Source: CBFGRU01 sp965651255 (GTDB lineage Bacteria; Planctomycetota; Phycisphaerae; Phycisphaerales; SM1A02). Taken from it: DNA of 17,826 nucleotides. Below, in pieces: positions 7,172 to 14,869 of the stretch (position 1 is the stretch's first letter; every line of letters starts with the position of its first letter). A model generated the notes under the pieces. The model was not told the DNA's origin, made no database searches, and saw nothing but the letters and a program-made list of their open reading frames with translations. Both the position numbers and the translations under genes were made by a program. The stretch is taken from the NCBI GenBank assembly GCA_965651255.1, contig CBFGRU010000031.1, forward strand, positions 1 to 17,826. Reading direction: 5' to 3'.

Positions 7172-8512
7172 ATGATGCACTTCCCTCTGTCAACGTACTC
7201 CCGCTGTGCCGCCGGTGCGATTACGGGCCTTCTTGCGTTTGTGAGTTTCTCCTCAGCAATTGATCCCCTCAGTTACAAGCAGGATGACGCCGCGCTTCGC
7301 GCGCGAGTGCAGCATGTTCTGCGTGAGACGCCATTGATCGACGGGCACAACGACATCCCCTGGCAGTACCGCACTCGATCACTGAACCAGCTCGATGGTC
7401 TGGACCTCGCAGCAGATCTGACACAGCTCGAACGACCGACTCACACCGATCTCCCCCGACTCAGGCAGGGGATGGTCGGGGGTCAGTTCTGGTCGGTTTA
7501 CATCCCGATTCGTCGACCTGGGGGGAGCGATGGCGATGCGCGGGTGGTTCTGGAGCAGATTGACCTTGTACATCGAATGATCACCCGCTATCCGAACGAT
7601 CTTGAGTTGGCACTGACTGCTGACGATGTCGAGCGCATTCATGCCGATGGGAAGATTGCCTCGTTGATCGGAATGGAGGGCGGTCATTCCATGGAGAACT
7701 CCATGGCTGTTCTCCGCGCGCTCTACGAGCGTGGGGCTCGGTACATGACGCTTACGCACTCACTTGGCACATTCTGGGCAGACAGCGCGACCGATGAAGT
7801 TCGACTTAACGGGTTGAATGAATTCGGTGAGGAAGTCGTGCGCGAAATGAACCGCCTGGGCATGATCGTCGATCTCTCCCATGTCTCATTCGAGACGATG
7901 CACGATGCGTTACGCATCACTGAAGCGCCGGTGATCTTCTCGCATTCGTCGGCCTACGCCGTGTGCAAACATCCACGCAACGTGCCGGATGATGTACTGT
8001 TGAAGCTTCGAGAAAACGACGGCGTTGTGATGGTCACGTTCTTTCCGTCATACGTTTCAGAGGAGCTGCGCCAATGGATTGATGCGCAGCGCGCGGAGGA
8101 GATGAGACTCCGCGAAGAGTTTCCCGATCCGCAGGATACTCCAACCATTGAACGTCGAATGGAAGCGTGGAGAGTCGCGAATCCGCGCCCCTGGCCAACT
8201 CTCAGCCAGGTGGCTGATCACATCGACCATGTGCGCAAGGTCGCCGGTATCGACCATATCGGCATCGGAAGTGATTACGATGGCATGCCACCGGGGCCTG
8301 TTGGGCTGGAGGACGTCTCCACCTACCCAGACTTGTTTGTCGAGTTGTTGAAGCGCGGCTACAGCGACGAGGACATCGCCAAGATCGCTGGGCGCAATGT
8401 GCTGCGCGTCATGCGAGATGTCGAACAGGTGGCCGAGCGGCTGCAGCGGGAACGCCGGCCAAGTGAGATGCTTCTGGAATTGTCCGAACGGTCTTTTGAT
8501 CGAGGTGGATGA
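7172..8512 (+). CDS. Exported membrane-dipeptidase-like metallopeptidase (family M19)
   Basis: The protein has 446 residues. A signal-like segment spans residues 10-29 (hydrophobic, ending SFSSA), so it is probably exported. The M19 renal-dipeptidase fold cleaves dipeptides with two zinc ions. Ligand motifs are all visible: His59 and Asp61 in DGHND, the bridging Glu169 in MEGGHS, His237 in IVDLSH, His258 in FSHSSAY and Asp368 in GIGSDYDG. The C-terminal IAGRNVLRV helix is standard for the family. GGAAAGG at 7156-7162 supports the start; a second ATG follows immediately. Physiologically it may recycle D-containing or wall-derived dipeptides, but the substrate cannot be read from sequence. The end runs directly into a 43-base gap before the zinc-ribbon gene, so the two may be cotranscribed. 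Confidence 0.93.
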   Translation: MMHFPLSTYSRCAAGAITGLLAFVSFSSAIDPLSYKQDDAALRARVQHVLRETPLIDGHNDIPWQYRTRSLNQLDGLDLAADLTQLERPTHTDLPRLRQGMVGGQFWSVYIPIRRPGGSDGDARVVLEQIDLVHRMITRYPNDLELALTADDVERIHADGKIASLIGMEGGHSMENSMAVLRALYERGARYMTLTHSLGTFWADSATDEVRLNGLNEFGEEVVREMNRLGMIVDLSHVSFETMHDALRITEAPVIFSHSSAYAVCKHPRNVPDDVLLKLRENDGVVMVTFFPSYVSEELRQWIDAQRAEEMRLREEFPDPQDTPTIERRMEAWRVANPRPWPTLSQVADHIDHVRKVAGIDHIGIGSDYDGMPPGPVGLEDVSTYPDLFVELLKRGYSDEDIAKIAGRNVLRVMRDVEQVAERLQRERRPSEMLLELSERSFDRGG

Positions 8513-8555
8513 CTCCCTGGCGACATTCTGACCGTGGTCGTGTCGAGGCAGCCCC

Positions 8556-8999
8556 GTGAGCATGCCAGCGAAAGAGATCTCGGCTGATCGATCGATTTCC
8601 TGTCCCGGCTGCGCGTACGACCTCCGAGCGCATCTGCATGATCAAGGAGCTTGTTGTCCGGAATGCGGCTGCCGCTTTCGGTTGCATGAGTTTGACCCGG
8701 GTGAAACGCTCCCGATCGAGCAGCGTCAGGATCGAGTGGCCCTGATGTTGGTGCCACTGATCGCAGCGCTCATGACGGGGGTTGCCAGCATGTGCATCAA
8801 CCTGACCGTTGATGCGCCGATCGAGATCCTGGCCGTGATCGTATTGATGGTTGGTCTGGGGGTGTCAACTGTGGTGTCGTACCACTTGACGATGGACGAC
8901 ATGAATCGCCGTTTCGTACTCCATCCCGTGTGGAGATTCATCCGGTACCTGGCAGTGGTCGTGTTCCTGAATGCGCTTTGTGCGCCTTGCCAATACTGA
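8556..8999 (+). CDS. Small zinc-ribbon membrane protein, function unknown
   Basis: The protein has 147 residues. Residues 16-39 contain two metal-binding knuckles, CPGC (16-19) and CPEC (34-37), around a YDLR segment. This is a zinc-ribbon style that I associate with planctomycete membrane proteins. Three hydrophobic segments follow at about 62-82, 90-108 and 126-142, so it is an integral membrane protein with a soluble N-terminal ribbon. The C-terminus, ALCAPCQY, holds another CxxC. GAGG at 8545-8548 fits GTG 8556 with a 7-base spacer; ATG 8562 is the alternative and would remove two residues. It follows the dipeptidase gene by 43 bases and precedes the oxidase operon by 180 bases. No function can be assigned. 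Confidence 0.7.
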   Translation: MSMPAKEISADRSISCPGCAYDLRAHLHDQGACCPECGCRFRLHEFDPGETLPIEQRQDRVALMLVPLIAALMTGVASMCINLTVDAPIEILAVIVLMVGLGVSTVVSYHLTMDDMNRRFVLHPVWRFIRYLAVVVFLNALCAPCQY

Positions 9000-9011
9000 C
9001 GTGCATGTTCG

Positions 9012-9034
9012 CGGTACCCGGCTGAAGCGTACCG
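9012..9034 (+). terminator. Hairpin shortly after the zinc-ribbon gene
   Basis: CGGTAC (9012-9017) pairs with GTACCG (9029-9034) around an 11-base loop; flanking TT and AA extend the stem past a two-base bulge. It starts 12 bases after the stop at 8999. No T-run follows, so termination is possible rather than shown. Confidence 0.25.
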
Positions 9035-9179
9035 AATGAATGGCTGCCAAACCCGAGGGCGGAAGCACGATTCGGGGTGATCTTCCCGTAGTCCGCGCAG
9101 CAGAAACAGGCAACGATCTTCCCATGCTCTAGATGGATGCGTGGACCACCGCGTGCACGTATCGGGAGGATGCCGCCGG
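9035..9179 (+). promoter_or_regulatory. Leader of the cbb3 oxidase operon with its ribosome binding site
   Basis: The whole gap before ccoNO is 180 bases, so the operon promoter probably lies here, though no clear -35/-10 pair stands out. The motif GATCTTCCC occurs twice, at 9079-9087 and 9115-9123, 36 bases apart. GGGAGG at 9164-9169 with a 10-base spacer selects ATG 9180 as the ccoNO start. I see no FNR/Anr box of the TTGAT-N4-ATCAA type, which often governs cbb3 operons in Proteobacteria. Confidence 0.4.
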
Positions 9180-11546
9180 ATGCACGAGTTGCACGCTGAT
9201 GACCGCCAGGCAGGAACAGCCGCCGCTTCTGGCGCGAGTGATTCAAGCTCGATGTTGGAGTCATTCACCTATGACGACGATATCGTTCGCAAGTTTGTTT
9301 CAGCGACCATGCTCTGGGGCTTGGTCGGCATGCTGGTGGGGCTGCTCGTTGCGCTCGAGTTGGTGCTGCCTTCCCTCGATCCCAACGCGTGGTACTTTCC
9401 CATCTTCAGCCCGCTGATCGCGCTGCTGGATCAGGAATGGTTCACGTTCGGTCGGCTGCGGCCGCTGCACACGAACGCGGTGATCTTCGCGTTCGCGGGC
9501 AATGCGATTTTCGCCGCGGTGTATTACTCGACGCAGCGGTTGTGCAAAACGCGGATGTGGTCGGACCTGCTCAGCCGGTTCCACTTCTGGGGCTGGCAGT
9601 CGATCATTGTTTCCGCGGCGATCACGCTACCGCTTGGCATCACGCAGAGCAAGGAGTATGCGGAGCTCGAGTGGCCGATCGACCTCGCGATCGCGGTGGT
9701 GTGGCTCGCGTTCGGCTGGAATTTCTTCGCGACACTGAAGATTCGGCGCGAGCGTCACCTGTACGTCGCGCTGTGGTTCTACATCGCAACGATCGTGGCG
9801 ATTACATTCCTGCACGTGTTCAACAACCTGGTGGTGCCGAGCGGGATCTTCAAGAGCTACCCGATCTACGCGGGCGTTCAGGATGCGTTCATGCAGTGGT
9901 GGTACGGCCACAACGCGGTGGCGTTCTTCCTGACGACGCCGTTCCTGGGAATGATGTACTACTTCCTGCCGAAGGCGGCGAACCGGCCGGTGTTCTCGTA
10001 CCGGCTCTCAATCATTCACTTCTGGTCGCTGGTGTTCATCTATATCTGGGCGGGTCCGCACCATCTGCACTACACGGCGCTTCCGGCGTGGGCATCGACT
10101 CTGGGCATGCTGTTCTCGCTGATGCTGTGGATGCCTTCGTGGGGCGGCGGCATCAACGGCCTGCTGACGCTGCGCGGCGCGTGGCACAAGGTGACGGATG
10201 ATCCGATCCTGAAGTTCTTCGTGGTGGGCATCACGTTCTACATGATGTCGACTTTCGAAGGTCCGATGCTCTCGATCAAGAGCGTGAATGCGCTTTCGCA
10301 TTACACGGATTGGACGATCGCCCACGTGCATGCGGGCGCGCTGGGGTGGGTGGGGTTCATGACGTTCGGCATGATCTACTGGCTGCTGCCGCGACTGTAC
10401 CAGGCGGAGCTGTGGTCAAAGAAGCTGATGAGCGCGCACTTCTGGATCGGAACGATCGGCATCCTGCTGTATGTCATTCCGATCTATGCGGCGGGCATTA
10501 CGCAGGGCCTGAACTGGTTCGCGCTGAATGAGGAAGGCCAGCTCAGCTACGCATTCATCGAAACGATCAATGCGCTGATGCCGCACTATTGGTTCCGCGC
10601 GATCGGTGGCACGTTGTACATCGCCGGTGCAGTGATGATGGCGGTGAACGCGGTGATGACCTGGAAGGCGCGGCCGGCGAAGTACGCCGAGCCCGTACAC
10701 AAGGCCCCTGCGCTCTCGGCGCACTTCGAGGATGATCCGATCGAGCCATCCAAACTCGACGGTGTGACGGATCTCGCGAAAAAGCTTGATGTTTTCGGCA
10801 AGATGCAGTGGCATCGCCAGTGGGAACGGCTGCCGGTGAAGTTCACGCTGTGGACGATTGCAGCCGTCGCAGTGGCGTCGCTGTTCGAAATCATCCCGAC
10901 CTTTGTCATCAAGTCGAATGTGCCGACCCTCGCGCAAGTGAAGCCCTACACCCCGCTGGAGTTGGCGGGTCGAGACATTTACGTCGCGGAGGGTTGTTAC
11001 AACTGCCACTCGCAGATGATTCGGCCGATCTTGCAGGAGACGCTGCGCTACGGCGATCATTCATTGGGCGGTGAGTTCGTGTATGATCACCCGTTCCAGT
11101 GGGGTTCACGGCGCATCGGGCCGGATCTCGCGCGCATCGGCGGATTGAAGTCGAACGGCTGGCACATTCGCCACCTGATTGAACCGAAGTCGGTTGTGCC
11201 GGGTTCGATCATGCCGAACTATCCGCATCTGATTGAGCAGGAGCTGGATTTCGACGCGATCGACGCCTCGATGCGGGCGATGGTGCGACTGGGCGTGCCG
11301 TATACGACGGATGAAGTGAGGAACGCGGTTGCGAGCGCGAAAGCGCAGGGGCGCGAAGTGATCCGCACGATTCTCGAACAGGACGGCGCCGATGCAGCCG
11401 ACCCGGCGTGGGAGTCGCGCAAGATTGTGGCGCTCGTCGCATACCTGCAGCGACTGGGAACCGATCTTTACAAGTCGCCCGATGATGAAACGCAGGGTGA
11501 GGATGAGTCATCCATCGTCGCGCAGCGGAACGGAGCGGACCAGTGA
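9180..11546 (+). CDS. ccoNO: cbb3-type cytochrome c oxidase, fused CcoN-CcoO subunits
   Basis: This 788-residue protein joins the catalytic subunit I and the membrane-anchored c-type cytochrome subunit II of the high-affinity terminal oxidase that reduces O2 to water. CcoN part, about 25-500: 12 expected membrane helices. Low-spin heme ligands are His97 (LHTN) and His384. CuB ligands are His244 (YGHN), His294 and His295 (GPHH). The b3 ligand is His382 in AHVHAGALG, and the cross-linked Tyr is Tyr288, six residues before His294. Glu360 (STFEGP) is conserved. A linker of about 45 residues leads to the CcoO part: an anchor helix (about 553-575), then the heme c site CYNCH (606-610) in EGCYNCHSQMIRP, with Met678 (SIMPNYP) as likely axial ligand. 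The join is a continuous frame. ATG 9180 is chosen for its ribosome binding site; ATG 9252 (MLESFTYDDD) and GTG 9141 are alternatives. Confidence 0.95.
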   Translation: MHELHADDRQAGTAAASGASDSSSMLESFTYDDDIVRKFVSATMLWGLVGMLVGLLVALELVLPSLDPNAWYFPIFSPLIALLDQEWFTFGRLRPLHTNAVIFAFAGNAIFAAVYYSTQRLCKTRMWSDLLSRFHFWGWQSIIVSAAITLPLGITQSKEYAELEWPIDLAIAVVWLAFGWNFFATLKIRRERHLYVALWFYIATIVAITFLHVFNNLVVPSGIFKSYPIYAGVQDAFMQWWYGHNAVAFFLTTPFLGMMYYFLPKAANRPVFSYRLSIIHFWSLVFIYIWAGPHHLHYTALPAWASTLGMLFSLMLWMPSWGGGINGLLTLRGAWHKVTDDPILKFFVVGITFYMMSTFEGPMLSIKSVNALSHYTDWTIAHVHAGALGWVGFMTFGMIYWLLPRLYQAELWSKKLMSAHFWIGTIGILLYVIPIYAAGITQGLNWFALNEEGQLSYAFIETINALMPHYWFRAIGGTLYIAGAVMMAVNAVMTWKARPAKYAEPVHKAPALSAHFEDDPIEPSKLDGVTDLAKKLDVFGKMQWHRQWERLPVKFTLWTIAAVAVASLFEIIPTFVIKSNVPTLAQVKPYTPLELAGRDIYVAEGCYNCHSQMIRPILQETLRYGDHSLGGEFVYDHPFQWGSRRIGPDLARIGGLKSNGWHIRHLIEPKSVVPGSIMPNYPHLIEQELDFDAIDASMRAMVRLGVPYTTDEVRNAVASAKAQGREVIRTILEQDGADAADPAWESRKIVALVAYLQRLGTDLYKSPDDETQGEDESSIVAQRNGADQ

Positions 11547-11773
11547 GCGGCACGATCGCCGCGCAATCGACCGGCACTGGCTGGTTCGAGATTGCGCTCA
11601 TCATCTTCATGGTCGTATTCCTCGCAATCACCGGGTGGGTGCTCTTGACACGCGGCGAATACTTCCGCAAGGCATCGCGCATTCCGCTTGATGATGACAA
11701 AGTTGTAACGCCGCGCGAAGGGTCGATGTCAACGGAAGACAATGTTCGCAAGGAACCGAACCATGTCCGCTGA
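11543..11773 (+). CDS. ccoQ: cbb3 oxidase small membrane subunit (CcoQ-like)
   Basis: The protein has 76 residues with one membrane helix (about 14-36, ending WVLLTRGEYF) and a polar C-terminal tail. Size, topology and position between ccoO and ccoP match CcoQ/FixQ, the small subunit that stabilises the oxidase complex. Sequence similarity in this family is always low, so position carries much of the call. The start is GTG 11543, sharing GTGA with the ccoNO stop (translational coupling). GGAG at 11532-11535 lies seven bases before it. Confidence 0.72.
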   Translation: MSGTIAAQSTGTGWFEIALIIFMVVFLAITGWVLLTRGEYFRKASRIPLDDDKVVTPREGSMSTEDNVRKEPNHVR

Positions 11774-12407
11774 ACCGCAAGCCGAAAACCTGACCAGTCA
11801 CGAGTATGACGGCATCCACGAGTACGACAATCCTCTGCCCGGATGGTGGAAGTGGTTGTTCGTTGCGTCGTTCTTCTTCTCGGTCGGCTACTGGGCGTGG
11901 TACCACATCGGCATCGGACCGAGCGTCGAAACGAAGTACATGACGCAGGTCAGCCGGTACTGGGAATCACAGCTGGCGCGGTTGGGCTGGAGCGAGCCGA
12001 CAGATGAAGCGATCGTGCGTCTTGCGCGGGATGAGAAGATCATGGCGTCGATGGCGGGCACATTCGAGAGCAACTGCGCGCAATGTCACCGCGCGAACCT
12101 CGGTGGCCAGATCGGGCCGAACCTGACCGATGACGCTTGGAAAAACGTCAAACGGCCGAGCGACATCTTCACCGTCATTGCGGAAGGTATTCCCGGGACG
12201 AGCATGACCGCGTGGGGCAACCGTTTCCGTGATCCGCAGATCATGCTGCTTGCTGCCTATGTCGCCAGCAAGCGTGGCAGCAGTCCGAGTGACGGATTGG
12301 GTCCGGAAGGCACGACGATTCCCCCGTGGGAAACGTTCCTCCCGGCCGGCGGGTCGGACAGCGCACAGACCGTCTCCAGTGACCGCGGTGACGATGAATC
12401 CTCCTGA
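11763..12407 (+). CDS. ccoP: cbb3 oxidase cytochrome c subunit CcoP, single-heme form
   Basis: The protein has 214 residues; typical diheme CcoP has about 290-310. The N-terminus is diagnostic: HEYDGIHEYDNPLPGWW (13-29) and then one membrane helix (about 30-48). Only one c-heme site is present, CAQCH (105-109), followed by IGPNLTDDAW and the axial Met148 in GTSMTAWG. This corresponds to the first cytochrome domain of the diheme protein; the second is absent and replaced by a 40-residue polar tail. The subunit normally passes electrons from soluble cytochrome c to CcoO. ATG 11763 overlaps ccoQ by 11 bases and has AAGGAA at 11750-11755 in front of it. The frame is intact and the stop lies within ccoG, so this is a real short form and not an obvious frameshift. 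Confidence 0.9.
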   Translation: MSAEPQAENLTSHEYDGIHEYDNPLPGWWKWLFVASFFFSVGYWAWYHIGIGPSVETKYMTQVSRYWESQLARLGWSEPTDEAIVRLARDEKIMASMAGTFESNCAQCHRANLGGQIGPNLTDDAWKNVKRPSDIFTVIAEGIPGTSMTAWGNRFRDPQIMLLAAYVASKRGSSPSDGLGPEGTTIPPWETFLPAGGSDSAQTVSSDRGDDESS

Positions 12408-13875
12408 AACGAACTTGCCTCGGACGAACGTGAGCGCTTCACACCCGTCCATTCTGGAATCACCCGACCAGGTTCTGTCGACGTTGAACCGTGATGGTTC
12501 GCGACGGTGGTTGAATCCGCGTCTTTCGCTCGGCCGATTCCTCTCGCGCCGACGCATCGTCGCGTACTTTCTGCTCGTGCTCTACAACGCGCTGCCGTGG
12601 ATTCCCATCAACGGCAAGCCGGCGATTCTGCTGGACATCGCGAAGCGCGAGTTCACGTTCTTTGGCACGACGTTTCTGCCGACCGACACGCTGCTGCTGA
12701 TGCTGTTCGTCGCGTCGATTTTTGTGACGATCTTCCTGGTGACCGCGCTCTTCGGCCGCCTCTGGTGTGGGTGGGCGTGCCCGCAGACGGTGTACATGGA
12801 GTTCATCTTCAGGCCGATCGAGCGGCTGTTTCTCGGTGCGACCGATGCAAAGCGAAAGGCGAACCGCAGTACGTACGCACTTCGCGCAGCGGGGATGTAT
12901 CTCGTCTTCGGCCTGGTCGCGTTTCACCTGGCGAACACGTTTCTGGCGTACTTCGTCGGAGCGCACACCGTGTTCGAGTGGAGCTTGGGATCGCCCTTCG
13001 TTCATCCCGCAGCATTTCTGCTCGTTCTCTTTGTGACGGGACTGATTCTCTTCGACTTCGGATTCCTGCGCGAGCAGATCTGCATCGTGATGTGCCCCTA
13101 CGGCCGTTTGCAGTCGGTCATGCTCGATCGGTCATCGCTGATCATCAGCTACGACGAACAGCGCGGCGAGCCGCGCAGCCGAAAACCCCGTGGCGATGTG
13201 TCCCTGAAACAGGTGGGCGACTGCATCGACTGCCGCATGTGCGTGACGACCTGCCCGACGGGAATCGACATTCGTAACGGCCTGCAGATGGAGTGCATCG
13301 GCTGCGCGCAGTGCATCGATGCGTGCGATGCGGTCATGGACAAGATCGGTCGGGCGCGCGGACTCATCCGCTATTCCTCGCAGGAAGCGATGGAGAAGGT
13401 GCGTCAAAGACTCTTTCGGCCGCGCGTGGTCATCTACCCGATCATTCTGGCGATTCTCATCTCCCTGTTCTTCATCGTGCTGATCAATCAGGGTGATGCA
13501 TACGTCACGATACTTCGCGCAAGCAGTCGGCCGTACGTCACGCTTCCGGATGGACGCATCGCGAACGAGATCGCGGTGAAGGTCACCAACCGCGCGGCTG
13601 GCGCACAACTGTTTGAACTCGCCATCAGCGGAATTGACGGCGCAGAGATCACGACCGAGGAGCGCTGGCTGCATGTGCCCGCGGGTGAAGAGGCGCAGAT
13701 GGTGGGCGTGATCCACGTGCCGCGCGGAGCGTTTCATCTCGGCCGCGCGGAGGTTGACATCATCATTCGCGATGATTCCGGCGAAGAAGTGTCTCGACGC
13801 TGGCGACTGCAGGGGCCGTGGAATGCAAGCGGAACGACGGAGTTCGAAGGCGAGGAAGGAGCATCATCATCATGA
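12394..13875 (+). CDS. ccoG: cbb3 oxidase accessory iron-sulfur membrane protein CcoG
   Basis: The protein has 493 residues, about the usual length. CcoG/FixG is a polyferredoxin-like membrane protein needed in cbb3 maturation, thought to reduce Cu(II) for delivery to CcoN. There are membrane helices around 54-70, 97-120, 164-186, 203-222 and 345-365. The conserved LWCGWACPQTVYMEF.FR.IE stretch is at 123-143, and a cytoplasmic C.....C pair lies at 230/234. Two 4Fe-4S sites follow: Cys277, 280, 283, 287 and Cys301, 304, 307, 311. Residues about 370-475 form the Ig-like C-terminal domain. ATG 12394 overlaps ccoP by 14 bases; GTG 12388 is a possible alternative two codons earlier. No strong ribosome binding site is seen, consistent with coupling to ccoP translation. 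Confidence 0.95.
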   Translation: MNPPETNLPRTNVSASHPSILESPDQVLSTLNRDGSRRWLNPRLSLGRFLSRRRIVAYFLLVLYNALPWIPINGKPAILLDIAKREFTFFGTTFLPTDTLLLMLFVASIFVTIFLVTALFGRLWCGWACPQTVYMEFIFRPIERLFLGATDAKRKANRSTYALRAAGMYLVFGLVAFHLANTFLAYFVGAHTVFEWSLGSPFVHPAAFLLVLFVTGLILFDFGFLREQICIVMCPYGRLQSVMLDRSSLIISYDEQRGEPRSRKPRGDVSLKQVGDCIDCRMCVTTCPTGIDIRNGLQMECIGCAQCIDACDAVMDKIGRARGLIRYSSQEAMEKVRQRLFRPRVVIYPIILAILISLFFIVLINQGDAYVTILRASSRPYVTLPDGRIANEIAVKVTNRAAGAQLFELAISGIDGAEITTEERWLHVPAGEEAQMVGVIHVPRGAFHLGRAEVDIIIRDDSGEEVSRRWRLQGPWNASGTTEFEGEEGASSS

Positions 13876-14078
13876 AGAAGCGAGGTCGTTTCATCATCTG
13901 GCCCGGTGCGCTGATCGTCATGATCGGCGCGCTCGTGACGATGGATGTCATCATGCTGATCGCCGCGAGCCGGGGAAATGTGTACACCGTTGATCCCCGT
14001 GCGAACGGAACGCCCAGCCAGTTGCAGCATGAGTTCGCGCCATCACAGAGCGATGCAGGGAATCGGGAGACGCCGTGA
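13872..14078 (+). CDS. ccoH: Very short CcoH/FixH-like assembly protein
   Basis: The protein has 68 residues. It consists of a positively charged start, one membrane helix (about 7-33, beginning IIWPGALIVMIGALV and ending MLIAAS), then a short tail with NVYTVDP. FixH/CcoH proteins (usually about 150 residues) begin in the same way, with a W-P helix followed by a ..V.P. segment, and sit at this operon position between ccoG and ccoI. Here the periplasmic domain is almost wholly missing. The call rests on position and topology more than on sequence. ATG 13872 shares ATGA with the ccoG stop; AAGGAG at 13856-13861 lies ten bases before it. CcoH is needed for stable assembly of the oxidase. Confidence 0.65.
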   Translation: MKKRGRFIIWPGALIVMIGALVTMDVIMLIAASRGNVYTVDPRANGTPSQLQHEFAPSQSDAGNRETP

Positions 14079-14869
14079 CCGCTGTCATCGTCGCCGTCTT
14101 TGTCGCCAGTCTGCTCGGCTCACTGCATTGCGCGGGAATGTGCGGCGGTGTGCTCGCGTTCTGCGCGGGGACCAGCGGCGGGGAGAGCGAATCATCGTGG
14201 CGGGCACCGGTCGCGTACAACGCCGGGCGCGTGGTGATGTACACGGCGCTCGGGGCAATCGCCGGATTCGCCGGAAGCGCGATCGACTTCGGCGGCGCCA
14301 TGCTCGGCTGGCAGCGAACCGCCGCGGTGATCGCGGGGGCGCTCATGATCGTGTTTGGACTGTTCGCGCTCGGTCGCGCGTGCGGCGTCGGCGGTGTGGT
14401 CATGAAGAACTCGCCCCGCATGCAGCGGATGCTGCGGCGCGGGTTCGACTTCGCGTTTCAGTGGCCGCCGGTGACGCGCGCGTTCATCATCGGCGTATTG
14501 ACCGGGCTCCTGCCGTGCGGCTGGCTCTGGGCGTTTCTCGTTGTCGCGGCGGGAACCGCGCATCCTGTGAACGGCGCGATCACGATGGCTGTGTTCTGGA
14601 CCGGCACGCTCCCGGTCATGCTCGCGCTCGGCCTCAGCGTGCAGAAACTCAGCGGCTCGTTCCGACGGTATCTGCCGCGCCTCAGCGCCGCGATGCTGAT
14701 CATGATCGGCCTCGTCACGGTCGCGGGTCGGCTCAACATGCCGGCGATGGCAGTGGGGGTGACGCCCGATCAATCGGCCGATCTCTTGCAGCAGATCGAG
14801 TCGATCGATCACGAGAAGCTGCCGTGCTGCGAAGGGGGCGATGATGACGACGCTGCAACCAGCCGGTGA
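14075..14869 (+). CDS. TauE/SafE (DsbD-like) transmembrane protein of the cbb3 operon
   Basis: The protein has 264 residues with about six membrane helices. It is of the 'sulfite exporter TauE/SafE' family that commonly sits in or beside cbb3 operons and is related to the DsbD transmembrane core. Family marks are SLHCAGMCGG (16-25) in the first helix and TGLLPCGWLWAFL (143-155) in a later one, giving membrane-embedded Cys19, Cys23 and Cys148. Sulfite export is not implied; a role in copper or thiol handling for the oxidase is inferred from context. The C-terminal tail has HEKLPCCEGGDDDD (246-259), a possible metal-binding stretch. GTG 14075 shares GTGA with the ccoH stop and has GGGAG at 14065-14069. 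Its end overlaps ccoI by 29 bases. Confidence 0.85.
   Translation: MTAVIVAVFVASLLGSLHCAGMCGGVLAFCAGTSGGESESSWRAPVAYNAGRVVMYTALGAIAGFAGSAIDFGGAMLGWQRTAAVIAGALMIVFGLFALGRACGVGGVVMKNSPRMQRMLRRGFDFAFQWPPVTRAFIIGVLTGLLPCGWLWAFLVVAAGTAHPVNGAITMAVFWTGTLPVMLALGLSVQKLSGSFRRYLPRLSAAMLIMIGLVTVAGRLNMPAMAVGVTPDQSADLLQQIESIDHEKLPCCEGGDDDDAATSR

Noticed and set aside
9000..9179. Possible FNR/Anr box ahead of the cbb3 operon
   Set aside because: No TTGAT-N4-ATCAA-like sequence could be found; oxygen control may work by another regulator.
8726..9268. Minus-strand open frame covering the gap before ccoNO
   Set aside because: Its product has no recognisable features and overlaps the zinc-ribbon gene and the operon leader with its ribosome binding site.
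9389..10201. Plus-strand open frame of 270 codons inside ccoNO in another frame
   Set aside because: It overlaps strongly conserved CcoN sequence and encodes a Val/Arg/Ala-rich product without family features.
10416..11060. Minus-strand open frame of 214 codons opposite ccoNO
   Set aside because: No recognisable domain; the plus strand here encodes conserved CcoN/CcoO sequence including the heme c site. Similar shadows at 12460-13005, 15372-16037 and 16131-16748 are rejected for the same reason.
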